This document shows positions 46,865 through 58,027 of a stretch of DNA of 64,000 bases, one piece after another; position 1 is the stretch's first letter; the number at the start of each line of letters is the position of its first letter. This stretch comes from Cudoniella acicularis. Taxonomy: Eukaryota > Ascomycota > Leotiomycetes > Helotiales > Helotiaceae. Both the position numbers and the translations under genes were made by a program. The DNA is taken from the NCBI GenBank assembly GCA_013054445.1, contig JAAMPI010000094.1:1-64000 (forward strand), given 5' to 3'. Under the pieces are notes generated by a model. That model was not told the origin of the DNA. It searched no databases and saw only the letters and a program-made list of their open reading frames with translations.

Positions 46865-47566
46865 GCGGTGCTTAAGGGAAGCAAGGGGGTATTTGATGAA
46901 TAATGACGAGTTTGGGACTTGGTTTGGCGTTGGTTGGTTGGATTGAGTGTCGGAGTTCCTGGATACCATGGCAGGGATTATTTGAATACTTGTGAATAGG
47001 ACAGGAAAATGGAGAGCAATACCAGATGAAAATGAAGTTTGTATACAACTAGCCTCACTCAAGTGAATTTCGCACTATCCTCGGATTAGTATAACGGACC
47101 TTATGCTAAATGATAGCTTCCAAATGTGCTGTTTGGAAAATCTCCTGTAGGAAATGAACTTTCAAATTCCATCAGCTCAAGAAATTAACGTAATAGGATT
47201 GTTCTAGCTATTGATACAAGCAAGTTTTTAGTTTTGGAGCTTGAATTCTGTGACTCGGGAGGCTTTGGTATACCAAAAACTGATATGAAGAGCAAAGCGC
47301 ACTACATTCAGTATCCAAAGAGCCGGTTCATAACCACAAATTTGTTTGATTTTGTAAATTGTTTACTCATTTGTACAGGCTAGATTATGCTTTTCCTCCA
47401 AAACCCTTCCCGGGTCCATCCAGCCAGTTATGGCAAAATCCAAATACCTAGAATCCAAATAACACCTCAATCCCCGATCCCCGACCAGTCCTAAATCCAG
47501 GATACCAATTCCGTTCATTCCCCATCATTATTCACTGGATTTTAAATTTAAATAAATGTCCGAGCG
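46865..47566. other. Intergenic, no gene
   Basis: Between spc24 and the 3' end of the next minus-strand gene. A minus frame at 46619-47062 is a shadow of spc24 and its 3' region. Confidence 0.5.
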
Positions 47567-48325
47567 TTACCGCTGCTTCATGCTCAATCCTGAACTTTTC
47601 GAACTTCCGCTACTAATCGTTCCCAAACTCGGCGTCCGCTTCGATGACTTGACGCTATTCTGCTCCTGAGGGGTAAAGTACCCCGGCAACGTACCACCCG
47701 TTGCGTTTGTAGCCATTCCCGACGTAGGCGGTGTCCTCGCCCTTCCCGTATTCATCACAACCATATCATCTCCATCCTTCCTTCCCCTCCCCACTTCCCC
47801 CTTATGCGGTACACATCCACTTGTCAAACTCCTCTTATGTCGTCGCACATGGTCTGCTGGCAACTCGAGTCGCGAGTTTGTCTTTGTCCACAAAGCATCG
47901 TCTTCTCCAGACGGGTTATCCAGTCGCCATCCACCGACACCCTCGTAATCTCGAGAAGGGCCGACACTCGCGCTCAAGCCTAAAATAGAGTTGTGGGAGC
48001 TTAGATTCATGGGTGTGATGGAGCCCGTTGCGGAATGGGCGCTGCTGGAGCTTGTTCTGCGTTTTCTTCTTCGAGCGGAGGGTGGCGGGGTAGGTGATGC
48101 TGACTTGATTTGTCTGACCGTGGGGGGATGTGCGAGGATCCGGGTAGCGCCTAGGAGGTATTGGGGCATGATGGCAGCGGCGAGATCGATGTATATGAGC
48201 GTTACGCGGAAGAAGAGGATTGAGAAGGCGAGTGCTGTTGTTAAGCAGGCGAAGCAAGCAATCGGAATGCTGCAGAGGAAGATGAGGGGAAGAGTTAATG
48301 TGTAAAGTGGACTGAGCATTGGCAT
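47567..48325 (-). CDS. Conserved-looking fungal membrane protein, function unknown
   Basis: 252 residues in one exon. Two hydrophobic segments lie at the N-terminus (LYTLTLPLIFLCSIPIACFA and FSILFFRVTLIYIDLAAAIM). A long polar, Ser/Pro/Lys-rich cytosolic-type tail follows, with ARRRKRRTSSSSAHSATGS, a short motif LDNPSGEDDALWTKTNSRLE, and a Ser-rich end (PSLGTISSGSSKSSGLSMKQR). It looks like a small two-helix membrane protein of the ascomycete hypothetical class, with many possible phosphorylation sites. No enzyme motif is seen. The start at 48325 places the first helix at the N-terminus. No lesions. Confidence 0.7.
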   Translation of the reverse strand: MPMLSPLYTLTLPLIFLCSIPIACFACLTTALAFSILFFRVTLIYIDLAAAIMPQYLLGATRILAHPPTVRQIKSASPTPPPSARRRKRRTSSSSAHSATGSITPMNLSSHNSILGLSASVGPSRDYEGVGGWRLDNPSGEDDALWTKTNSRLELPADHVRRHKRSLTSGCVPHKGEVGRGRKDGDDMVVMNTGRARTPPTSGMATNATGGTLPGYFTPQEQNSVKSSKRTPSLGTISSGSSKSSGLSMKQR

Positions 48326-48713
48326 ATTTTTGGTTGATGTGAATTGATGGTCATAATTCTATTGAGGCTGTAGGAAGTAGAATATATATTCGGGGAAGGG
48401 TAGAAGTTAAGGTGTTGCACGGAGTTTGGAGAAGGGGGAGTCTGGAGCATGTGAGAGACACTAGTTCTACGCCAATTGTGGGGAATGCGGGGAAGCGAAC
48501 AAAGCCTGGACCGCTGCGGGGCCATGGCTTGCTGGTAGTTACTTCAAGCTCCAGACTCAACTCGAATCACCAAGAAAAGCTACACAACATCGAGACACGG
48601 ATCGCCGCCACCACCCCGCCCGCCTTGGAATTCTCCGATATTTTCAATAGCTCGACATCCGTCCATTGAAATATGTTAGGCTTCATATTGACATAAGCTA
48701 TCCTATCGCAGTC
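48326..48713. other. Divergent promoter region
   Basis: Between the membrane-protein gene and the scn1-like gene, which are transcribed away from each other. No motif is assigned. Confidence 0.45.
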
Positions 48714-49886
48714 ATGGCAACAGAATCTTCTGAAAACGCTGAAAACGCTGAAAATGCTCCGTTTCCTTGGCATCTGGGTGTTTACGATGCCCACTGCCAC
48801 CCGACAGACACCATGGACTCTATTCCCTCCATTCCAGAGATGAAGGCTCGCGTCTTGACTGTCATGGCAACCAGAGCTCAAGATCAAGAGCTCGTTGCTC
48901 ATGTGGCCGATAGCTATGGTCTCATAAGCCCAGATATCAACAGTCTGTCAGCAACCGAAAGTATGCTACCATGTTTTGGATGGCATCCCTGGTTCACTCA
49001 TCAGATATACGATGATACGGAAGTATCTCCTGAAAATTTGGATTCCGAAGACTTCAAAATTCACCATTATCAGTCTGTTTTGAAGCCGGAGCCGGATACG
49101 GCATTTATAAAGTCTCTTCCCAGGCCTCGGTCTTTGAAGCAATTCATCCAACAAACCAAGAGCTACCTGGAGAGGTATCCTTTAGCTCTCGTTGGAGAAA
49201 TCGGGTTGGACAAATCATTTCGACTCCCTTCACCGGCATCAGAGATAGAGGAACCCAGAGATCCTTCTCTGACTCCCGGTGGGCGAGAGGGAAGACGTCT
49301 TAGCTCACATCGGGTAGAAATAGAGCACCAAAAGGCTATCTTAAAAGCTCAACTAAAGCTTGCTGGAGAGATGAACAGGGCCGTGTCCATTCACGGTGTA
49401 CAGGTCCATGGGGTGCTATTCGATACCCTACAAGAAACATGGAAAGGCCACGAGAAGGAAACTCTCAGCAAGAAAGAGAGGAAAAAAATTGCTGGCATCC
49501 CGCATCCCAAAGATACGGATGATGAGACGGCACCAGTGAAGGATGGCCCCAAACCCTTTCCCCCTCGAATATGTCTTCATTCCTATTCTGGTCCACCAGA
49601 AACCCTCAAGCAATACTATCACCCAGCTGTTCCTGCAAACATATATTTCTCGTTTTCTGCAGTCATCAATTTGTCCACTGCAGCCAGTGCGAAAGCTGTT
49701 GAGGTTATCAAAGCAATACCCGATGATCGCGTTCTCGTTGAAAGTGATCTACATATTGCTGGCGAGAAAATGGATGCGAAATTAGAAGAAATGACTCGCA
49801 AAATTTGCGATATTAAAGGGTGGGAGTTGGAAGAGGGAGTTTTAAAGCTGGGGAAAAACTGGCATCGATTTGTATTCTCGCAATGA
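48714..49886 (+). CDS. scn1: TatD-family metal-dependent hydrolase (Scn1/Cut9-interacting type)
   Basis: Single exon, 390 residues from [19 protein letters not shown]. An upstream in-frame Met at 48666 is possible but its extra residues are unconserved in style. Metal-binding motifs of the TatD/amidohydrolase fold appear in order: [11 protein letters not shown] (HxH), a long insert, [11 protein letters not shown] (Glu), [11 protein letters not shown] (His), [19 protein letters not shown] (His) and [10 protein letters not shown] (Asp). The extra N-terminal and middle inserts fit the fission-yeast Scn1 subgroup, a genetic and physical partner of the anaphase-promoting-complex subunit Cut9. Nuclease activity is plausible from the family but unproven. 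Intact. Confidence 0.85.
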   Translation: MATESSENAENAENAPFPWHLGVYDAHCHPTDTMDSIPSIPEMKARVLTVMATRAQDQELVAHVADSYGLISPDINSLSATESMLPCFGWHPWFTHQIYDDTEVSPENLDSEDFKIHHYQSVLKPEPDTAFIKSLPRPRSLKQFIQQTKSYLERYPLALVGEIGLDKSFRLPSPASEIEEPRDPSLTPGGREGRRLSSHRVEIEHQKAILKAQLKLAGEMNRAVSIHGVQVHGVLFDTLQETWKGHEKETLSKKERKKIAGIPHPKDTDDETAPVKDGPKPFPPRICLHSYSGPPETLKQYYHPAVPANIYFSFSAVINLSTAASAKAVEVIKAIPDDRVLVESDLHIAGEKMDAKLEEMTRKICDIKGWELEEGVLKLGKNWHRFVFSQ

Positions 49887-50327
49887 TGGACTGCAGAATA
49901 TTCGCTTTTATCCAATGGCCATGGACCAGCGGTATAGGCGAGGTTGTACGAAATATTGGTGCTAGCCCCGCTCATGCATCCGCCCCCTGTCTCCACTCGC
50001 CACAAGGCGTCCCATTCACACTCATGCGAAGAATTGGTGAGTAAAATTTGTGAACGGATTCTGGCATTTTTTTTCAGACGAATACAGTCATCTTTGACAT
50101 AAATAAACTTGCTAGCAATCCACAGTACTAAATCGCGTTCTTCTAGTGGGCTAGTGTCATCCTAATAGGACTTGACATAAGACTAACGGGTGCTGAGGCC
50201 CGTACCTCTCTTCTTACTTTATTCCGGCTCTTGTCCTTCTGTGATACCCTCATATTAGCCAGCGAAATCGAAAGTCTACTCACTTATTAAACCTCAAACC
50301 TTGGAGGAGGACGTCTTCTCATTTACA
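49887..50327. other. Intergenic, no gene
   Basis: 3' region of the scn1-like gene and upstream region of the P450 relic. No supported coding frame. Confidence 0.5.
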
Positions 50328-51869
50328 ATGGCTTTGTCTCCTGCAATCGCAGCGATTCTTGGCGTACGTATTTGGAGCCATGAATTAGCGTACCTGTAGC
50401 TAATAGTAACCAGTATTTCCTCACTCGAGCAATTTTCAACGCATTCTTCCACCCATTAGCAAAATTCCAGGGACCCCGATTATGGACTGCTTCCAGACTT
50501 CCCTTCATTACCTCCATGCTTTCCGACGTGCTTCCTTCTCAGATCAAAAAGCTCCATAATAATTACAGCACGGTTGTTCGAGTTGCACCGAATGAGCGTT
50601 CATTTACAGATCCTCGAGCCTGGAAAAATACTACTTGAACAGGGAATTCATCCGTCCTGCGATCTGGGGGTCAAGACCCCCAGGTGTTGAAGCTCATAGC
50701 GTCATCTCAGGTCCGGTTGCGGATCATACTCGGTTTGGAGAGTCCTTCAACCAGCATTTTCGGAGAAAGTAACGAGAGAGCAGGAGCTGACTGTTCAGCA
50801 ATACATCAATCTTCTCATCTCTCGACTGAGGGAAGCAATTGATACAACCGGGGACAAAGCTGCGACAGTTGATCTCGTCCAATAGTTAAATTTCACAACT
50901 TTTGATATTATCGGAGATTTGGAATGGGGTTCGTCCTTCGGCTGCCTTCAAGATACTACTTATCATCCCTGAGTCAAGATCGTTCTACACTTCAAAGCAG
51001 TTTTGGTGGCAAACTCCGTCAAATACTATCCAAAAATAGACAACTTCATTGCAAAAATCACACCAAAATCAGCAATGGCAAACCTCGAACTGGCACTCTC
51101 AACCACCCACGTAAAAGTCAAAAATCGTCTTTCCCGAGAACCAGACCACCCAGACATCATGTCCCGCATCATCACTCACAACAAAACATCTCCCTCAACA
51201 GGGCTTTCTCAAGAATAAATCAAAGCCAATGCTATGGCTATCGTCGTTGCAGGCAGCGAGATATTAACCACAGCCTTAGCTAGCTCTATCCATTTCCTTC
51301 TTCAAAACCCGGAATCCTTCAAAATTCTGCTTGAGGAAGTCCACTCAAGCTTCTCCTCAGAAGAGCAAATCACATCAGCATCAACAACCTCCCTCCCATA
51401 CCTCAACGCCGTCCTCAATGAAACCCTCCGCATGGCCCCACCCTTTCCAGGCGGTCTCCACCGCGAAGTCCCAAAAGGAGGTGCTATCATTGCCGGCTAT
51501 GCCATCCCTGAAGGAATGACGGTTTCCGTGCCTTGCTGGTCGATGTTCCCTTCTGCATCGAATTTCACCTCTCCGGATATATTTGTTCCGGAGCGGTGGT
51601 TGAAAGACGCTGACAGTAAATTGGAATCTGAGCAGGTTGAGATGGGTGATAAAAAGGAGGCGTTCCATCCCTTTTCGCTTGGTCCTCATGGTTGTATTGG
51701 TCAGCCGCTGGCGTGGATGGAAATGCGTCTTATTCTCTCGAGACTGTTGTAGAATTTTGAAATCAAGCTACAAGAGGGAGTGAGGCTTGGGAATTAGAAT
51801 GAGCAAAATGTTTATTAGACTTAGGAAAAGAGGGCTTTGGAGGTGCAACTTATCAAGCGGAGATCATAG
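50328..51869 (+). pseudogene. Cytochrome P450, inactivated by multiple stops
   Basis: Starts MALSPAIAAILG, then an intron (GTACGT...CCAG) to YFLTRAIFNAFFHPLAKFQG, followed by a typical P450 N-terminal region (VVRVAPNERSFTDPRAW). A frameshift follows near 50635 (REFIRPAIWGSRPPGVEAHS continues in another frame). From about 50750 one frame carries the rest: the I-helix region AIVVAGSEILTTALA, ExxR in NETLRMAPP, PERW, and the heme loop FHPFSLGPHGCIGQ. It is broken by stops at 50883 (TAG), 50970 (TGA), 51216 (TAA), 51750, 51795, 51816 and 51822 (all TAG). Six fit former Trp codons in context. It resembles isotrichodermin-hydroxylase-like secondary-metabolism P450s, but the substrate is unknown. 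Clearly non-functional. Confidence 0.88.
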
Positions 51870-51997
51870 ATGAATTTCTCTCTTTTTAAAGATTATTTCA
51901 TGACTGAGTTTTGTTCCTTTAACACAAGCCAAATTACTTGGGAAGTTGCCATTACACAATAACCCCTCACCAACAAATTCCAACAAAACACAGCCCC

Positions 51998-52158
51998 TGT
52001 CAAGACTCATATGTCATAATCACCTGGCTTTTATTTCAGGCTTAGCTTCTTTGCTTTTGTACTTAAATCCTCGCTCCTTCGAGCATTTCTCTCTTTCTTA
52101 GACAGACAATTAGACTTCTCTTTTTACCAGAATACTCGTACAACGACGTGTCTTCATA
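51998..52158 (-). repeat. Dispersed 162-base repeat, copy B
   Basis: Inverted copy of 38911-39072, about 95% identical with one single-base gap. It lies about 200 bases upstream of the decayed gene at 52354, as copy A lies upstream of the Zn2Cys6 gene but in the opposite orientation. Confidence 0.9.
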
Positions 52159-52353
52159 GCCCCACTTCCATGCCACCTTCCAACTCAATGTTTTCAATAT
52201 TGTTTTTTCCCACTTTCGAGCATGTAGAATATTTAGGAATCATCTCTGTGCTACCGGTGTTCATTCATAATGTATTAACGTGGGTGATACACTGTATTTT
52301 TAAACCACTTTCTTCGCGTTTTATTGACGCTTTACTCAAATATCCCTTCCAAC

Positions 52354-53576
52354 ATGGCCAAAGATTTTCGTGAGCAACATCCTTCCTTCCTGGGACCCGC
52401 TACCGCCATCCCATTTCTTCTCAATCCTAACACCTACCGCGCCAGCTATTGGAATCAACCTCGGACTAAATCACCAGTATACCCTCCCTCCCCTCTTCTG
52501 AACTTATGAAATTCCCACCACTAACCCATCTCAAGCACCGCTGCATATTTCACGCACACGAACGAAATCACCACTCTAGCCAGCATCGACACTAGTCCAG
52601 AATGGAAAGAGTTTTCCTCGATACCCTCCGCGTGAAACGAAGTCACAAGTATGTCAAATCTCAACTTCTGTTTAGTGATTTACAACGCTAAATAAATAAA
52701 CCAGAGAAAAGGAGAAGAATGCAAGCGAAAGCGAGCCTCTCATCCGCGCCACATTATCCTCCATCCACCAAACCATCATCTCAGCAACCCCATCCTCAAA
52801 TATAACATCCATTAGCTACCCTGAACGCTTCAAAGGCATACCCTACCTGACACCCCTAACACATACCGCTATACAAGAATTCCCAGGTATCAAAGACGTG
52901 ATGCAACTATCACCATATCTAAACTGCATCCGACTAGCTTACGGCCTGAATACCCCAGAGGCACTAGGATATCCACTTGGATCCGATCTGGATGATTACA
53001 ATAGTCTACTTCTACATTTTGAGTATCAGGAGTATCTAGAGGTTTCGGTCATGGCTGTGACGGAATATGCTAATATTCGGGAAGAGTTTTTTCGTATTGA
53101 TGATTTTGGGGGCGGGGAAATGGTTGCTTCGGTAAGAAAAGTGTCCCCCTTTAATTTATCAGAATGGGTTTCAAAGCCCTTCAAGCCAGGATTACAAAAC
53201 GAAGCTGAGCTAATAACACATTTTTTCTCAGCCAGAAAAAATCGCAACCCTAAAATCCCTTTTTCAAACCCTCCTCGACGAGCAAATCCGCGACAACAAA
53301 CACTGCTAGTCCCCACCTTCCGATTTCCTCTTCATCATTTTTAGTGGCGAAGTCATGCCTTCCGAATTCGGCAAGATTAGGAAGGCGGTTGTGGAGGTTG
53401 TTCCTGAGTTTGAGGATAGGTTTGTTGATTCGATTGAGCCGTGGTGGGTCGGTGCGATTGGTGCTGCTGGTCGTGCTAGGGAATTTACCGTGAAGATGCC
53501 TGTTACGCATATTGATTTTCAGAGGATGGAGACGAGGGAGGAGTGGCTTGCTGGGAGGGATGGGAAAGGGGGATGA
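52354..53576 (+). pseudogene. Conserved fungal hypothetical protein, decayed
   Basis: Starts MAKDFREQHPSFLGPATAIP and splices near 52475 to AAYFTHTNEITTLASIDTSP. A TGA at about 52633 (fits former CGA) interrupts SSIPSA*NEVTS. The next exon gives TIISATPSSNITSISYPERF, CIRLAYGLNTPEALGYPLGS and LLLHFEYQEYLEVSVMAVTE. After another intron, PEKIATLKSLFQTLLDEQIR leads to a TAG at 53307, then FLFIIFSGEVMPSEFGKIRK and PWWVGAIGAAGRA to the natural end at 53576. The last blocks resemble a fungal Hsp70-nucleotide-fold-like hypothetical family. That assignment is uncertain. Two stops make it a likely pseudogene; both fit single C-to-T changes. Confidence 0.55.
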
Positions 53577-54097
53577 GAAGGGATGGTGATGGGGAGGAGC
53601 GTGGTGGGGAATGTGAATTGTGAGTGTGTGGTTGGATGTTGAACTACTAAAGAGAGCATGTCGTGTCTTAGATTAGGATTGGGACTACAGCTGAAATATA
53701 GTTACGTTTCTAACTCTTGGTGAATACTAAATCCGATAAACAATGTCGTTAGTAAAAGAAGTGAGACCGGCTGGTCCCGGAACATGATGATGGGAGTTCT
53801 AGTTTTATACTAAAAGGAACCTCCACCAAATTTCGGAGTATTTGGGTTTTCGATGTCATTTACCATTATTAACCTGATTTTCAACACTAAACTCTGTATT
53901 AGTTGGAAAGAAATATGACATTTTCAACATTCTTAGTCATTCTTCAAACTTCAGAGATCCAATCAGCTGAGATATTTTCTCTTGGTAACAAAACGACCCA
54001 AAGCAAGGTACTTTCAGATTCAACATATCACAGCCACTGCCGCTCTTAACAAATTTCCCACATAGCCCCCCCCACTCAAAAGCCAAACCCACCAGCA
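53577..54097. other. Intergenic, no gene
   Basis: No supported coding frame. AT-rich spacer. Confidence 0.5.
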
Positions 54098-54541
54098 ATG
54101 AACCACACCCTCCCCTCCTTCCTCCTCGACGAACTTACCCTCCTCGCCATCGGCCTCAAAGCCTTCTTCCCCAACCCACGCCACATCACACGCCCCGAAG
54201 ATCCCCTTGTCTATCAACTCCTTCCCCCCTTTCTCTTTCCCCCCTTCGTGTTCCTCGTTTACTGTGCTAGCATGGTGATTTTTGAGCCTTTTTTGTGGAT
54301 GGGGCAGCAAGATATGTTGGCAAGTCTTGCTAGAATACATCCTAGGGAGAGGCAGGAGGAGTTATTGAGGTTGTGTGGGGTTTATAGGGTGAGGTTGAGG
54401 TGGAGGGAGGATTGGGATAGTGATTATGAGAGCGAGGAGGAGAAGGAGGTTGGGGTTGAGGGCTGCGACAATGCTGTTTTGAGTATACGCAGAGGAAACG
54501 AAATTGCGGGGTCGCGGGTAGTAAGTTACTGTATAGAGTAA
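54098..54541 (+). CDS. Hypothetical protein with one membrane segment
   Basis: 147 residues. The N-terminus (LPSFLLDELTLLAIGLKAFF) is hydrophobic but amphipathic. A clear membrane helix spans about residues 43-65 (LPPFLFPPFVFLVYCASMVIF). The C-terminal half is acidic and Arg-rich (RERQEELLRLCGVYRVRLR, then SDYESEEEKEVGVEG). No family is recognised. A spliced-out or longer form is possible. It is called on length, helix and composition only. Confidence 0.4.
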   Translation: MNHTLPSFLLDELTLLAIGLKAFFPNPRHITRPEDPLVYQLLPPFLFPPFVFLVYCASMVIFEPFLWMGQQDMLASLARIHPRERQEELLRLCGVYRVRLRWREDWDSDYESEEEKEVGVEGCDNAVLSIRRGNEIAGSRVVSYCIE

Positions 54542-55598
54542 ACCCCGAAAAGGCGATATGGCAAGTAACTCGGCCGAGTTGCTTTTGTGAGTGCAAAGAA
54601 GAATTGAAAATACGAATACTTGACAAAAGTTCATGGTAGAAAAGTAATTCATAAGTGCCACAAAAAATAGCCTTCTTTATCTTGATAACTTAGAGGTATT
54701 TTTGGCCTAAAAAGTTGAGTGGTGAGCGATTTTGTCACTGTGGAGCATATACAACAAGGATCCGGCACTAAGAAAATACCCAACCAAGTATGGATCTCGC
54801 GAGATGTCAACCTGTCAACTGTCAAAAATAGACTACTTCTTCTTTTCTTCCAAATTTAGAAAAGCTTAAAGTCTAGCTGAAGCGCCTGCCATGATGGTGA
54901 TGTCCGCGTGTGACTGGTGGGCTCGGACCTAAGAAAGTCGAAGTTCTTGGGAATTTAATTTCGAGAACTGAGAAGGTCTAAATTAGAGAGAACGGGAAAG
55001 AAATTCGAATTGAGGCGACTTGGGGCCAGAAATATCGTTTCTGTGTGACGACACTCACATGCGTTTCATGTGGAAATGCGGACCTGGACTTTGTTTTCAA
55101 GGCTTTTGTACAGAATGGAGAGGCGAAGGGCGGGCGTACTAAGTACTATTTGAACGTCGTAGATGGCAGTGACTGAGGTCGGAGTGCTTTCTCTGCGTTC
55201 AAGGCTGTGCCGTCCAATCCAGATGGCGGCAAGATTTCATGTTCTGCATGTCGTTCTGGATTGCCCAAATCTCATTAGATTAGTTATGTTTTAATTAAAC
55301 ACAATATTAAAAAAATACAAATCATCCCCAATGATCGATGATTTTGTGTAATTTTCGCTCTTGCATGTCCAACACTCTCAAAATCTTAGAAAAGATTCGT
55401 TGATCAAATCTCGAAGGCCGTAAATTATATCTGTAGATATTGAATAACTGGAAAGTTAGCGATTGTTAAGAGTTAGAGTTGAGTTTCAAACTTTCTGTCT
55501 GGGGTGAATATTAATTTTTGAGTCTGCCCCACGTAAAAGTTGCTGAAATTTTTTTCGAACGAAGGTGTACCGCGTGAGGGACGCTGCAAACGCAATTA
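54542..55598. other. Intergenic, no gene
   Basis: About 1 kb without a protein-like frame. AT-rich around 55280-55540. Confidence 0.55.
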
Positions 55599-56210
55599 TT
55601 ATTCATTGTCCAACAGAGCCATTGCCTTTTGGTAAACTAAAGCTTCTTCATTCATGTCCTCTGGGGATCTCGGTTTCCGGTCCTCGTCCTTGATTTTTGG
55701 GAATTTTCCGTCTTGTACAGGGCGTTGCTGATCCCATAAACCCCCTCCAACATTGCCCTCCTCGCTCTGTAATCTGTCATAGATCCCATCGCCCTCGTTG
55801 TTGCCACTGGCCCTGGGAATGATATGACAATGAACATGTGCAACAGTTTGGCCCGCCCATTTTCCGTCTTGGATTGCAACATTGAAGCTTCCGTCTTCCA
55901 CCTTTCCAGCCGTCCTCCGGAGCCAAAATACTTTACGGCCAGCATTCTCTGGACCTTTTGCACGGCAGTAAATAGGTCGGATATTTCCTCAGAGGTTAGG
56001 TCCGTGAGTCGTTTTGCTTGTCGATATGGGATCACGAGCACGTGACCTGGAAGGATGGGTTTGATGTTGACCAACGCATAACAGAGCGGAGTTTTGTAAA
56101 AGACCTAGATAAAGTTAGATTGATTCATAAATGGACTGCTCAATCGAACATTAAATTACCTGGTCAGTGACCTCGAATGGTCCAAAATGTATGAGATTTT
56201 TAGAACTCAT
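55599..56210 (-). CDS. FHIT/HNT2-like HIT hydrolase, with a possible frameshift
   Basis: Exon 1, 56210-56160 (17 codons, MSSKNLIHFGPFEVTDQ), joins in phase 0 to an exon starting at 56104: VFYKTPLCYALVNIKPILPG, HVLVIPYRQAKRL. The frame then switches by one base near 55885, between KYFGSGG and EDGSFNVAIQDGKWAGQTVA. The HIT triad HVHCHIIPR follows in the new frame, and the protein ends KAMALLDNE at 55599. The switch could be a true single-base loss in an A run (AAAG). It could also be a 35-base mini-intron (GTAAAG...AAAG), which would be unusually short. FHIT-type proteins hydrolyse diadenosine polyphosphates. The family is certain; intactness is not. Confidence 0.72.
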
Positions 56211-56852
56211 GGCTCGGATTTGATGAAAACGGGAGGGTAAACTTGGAGAGAGGGTCCGTAGAAGCATGTCCCACGAAGATATTCTTGGGACTGCTCTTGT
56301 TACTTCGAGAGCCCGAGTTTAATATATGAAGGTTTTGTTGTGTTTTGATGAAGATCGGATGATGCATGAAAGTGACGTTGTTGATAATGTTGGCCTCAGG
56401 CAACAAACTCCCGGCAAGGCAAGGATGTTTTGAAATAAGTCAACGTCGTCTTCGATGTCCTCTCATCTCTCTTCAATTTATATGAGAAAGTCGAGTCTCC
56501 AACAAACCACAGCTCTATTAAAAATGCTCCACTTGTCACAAAGGAGACAAATCGTGTTCTTTAACCCAGCTAAGAGCGCGGGTTCTCACACCACACAGGA
56601 TCTCCAGCGAAGTCGCGTGGTGGGTCCAGAAGAACAGAGAAATGAAATTTCCCCTCAGTTAAATCCTTATTGCGAGGCCATATAAAGCTTTGCTCAAGTA
56701 CTCTTCTCTGATTCTTGTTCTTCTCTTCGCTCATTTTCAGTCGTTCTTTCTCTTCAGAACAAAACTCTTTTTCAAAGCGTAAGCGCTTTTTCATTATTTT
56801 CAACCTGTCACTGCAACAAAACACTCCATCGATTTTGACAATCTTCTTAGTT
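56211..56852. other. Divergent intergenic region
   Basis: Upstream of the FHIT-like gene and of the GH131 relic, which are transcribed away from each other. No gene is supported. Confidence 0.45.
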
Positions 56853-58027
56853 ATGTCCAAGCCCCTATGTATTACAACCTTGGTGAAGTTGGTTGTTGGT
56901 GGGGCAATTCTGTGGGATGGACGATTCAATGATATGACATCAAGCAGCGAGCTTGGAGATTGGTCTTGGAGCAATCAAGTCGGGCCCTACCAATATTACA
57001 TCGTTTGTGCTTCTGTTACCACCAAAAATGATATTTTCTAACTTGCAGTGGTTAGCACGGCACCGAAAATGTGACATCTTACGTCAATCTCGATTCTACA
57101 TTCAAGAATCCGGCAGACTCGGGCAGCAACCAAGGTGTAAAAATCACCCTGGACAGCACTTCTTATTGGGAAGGCTAAACCATGCGAAGAACCGAGCTCA
57201 TTCCGCAAACCACTGCCGCAATAAATAAGGGCACTGTTTATTATCATTTCAGCATGCAGCGCACAGCTACCAACGCGCCGAGCAAATTCCGAGAACATCA
57301 AATTGCATTCTTTGAAAGCCATTTCACCGATATGAAAGCTGGATGGATTAGTGGAGAATCAGGGACAGGTGATTCCGCGCTGCGATGGGACGTAAGCTCA
57401 ACGACGATGTGGAATACAACATGGGAAGCTGGAGTTTGGCACAACATTGCTTACGAAATCAATTTCGATGCTAGTTCCGTTGCTTTCTATCACTCGACCG
57501 GTGCAGATGATTTGACTCTCGCACATGAGGCCGTCACAGTTTCTGCGTCTTCCAACGGCGCGGATTGGCATCTTGGTGTTTTGGAACTTCCTCGGGATGG
57601 ATACACTGATGGTATAGAGGACATCTACTTCAGCGGTGTCTATGTTGAAAGCGGTGAGTTAATAACCAGCGTTTCTGGTCCTGGCGGTTCATCGAACTCG
57701 ACTTCATCCGATACCGTCTCTGTTGTTGCCTCAACCGCAGCAGCTTCGAGTAGTGCTATCGCTGCAGTTTCTACAAGTGCACTAGTGTCCACCACATCAA
57801 CTTCGTCTGTTATTGCAACTTCAATAGCAGCTGTGTTAAGCAGTGTTGCTTCAGTGGCTGTGAATATTGAATCTAGCACAACCTTCGTGACCTTGGTCAG
57901 TAGCAGTTCCTCAACAACTCCCTCAAGCATCGTCTCAAGTACAAGCTCCACAACATCCACCGTGGCACCATCAGCAACAGAAGCGACATTGCCTGACGAT
58001 GGCGGGGACGACAATGACTGTGAATAA
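56853..58027 (+). pseudogene. GH131 beta-glucanase with one premature stop
   Basis: Exon 1, 56853-57002: MSKPLCITTLVKLVVGG (signal-like), then AILWDGRFNDMTSS and WSNQVGPYQYYI. The intron 57003-57055 joins to HGTENVTSYVNLDSTFKNPA. The GH131 domain continues (KITLDSTSYWEG, MRRTELIPQTTAAINKGTVY, EHQIAFFESHFTDMKAGWIS, WHNIAYEINFD, NGADWHLGVLELPRDG), followed by a long Ser/Thr-rich tail ending at 58027. The only lesion is TAA at 57176-57178, exactly where the family has Gln (EG-Q-TMRRTEL). GH131 enzymes cleave beta-1,3/1,4/1,6-glucans of plant or fungal walls. With the stop, only about 90 residues would be made. An internal Met just after the stop would give a leaderless fragment. Confidence 0.85.

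Noticed and set aside
55657..56074. A 140-codon minus frame in the FHIT region as an independent protein
   Set aside because: Its first third is the HIT protein; the rest is the wrong frame after the shift, since the HxHxH triad lies in the other frame.
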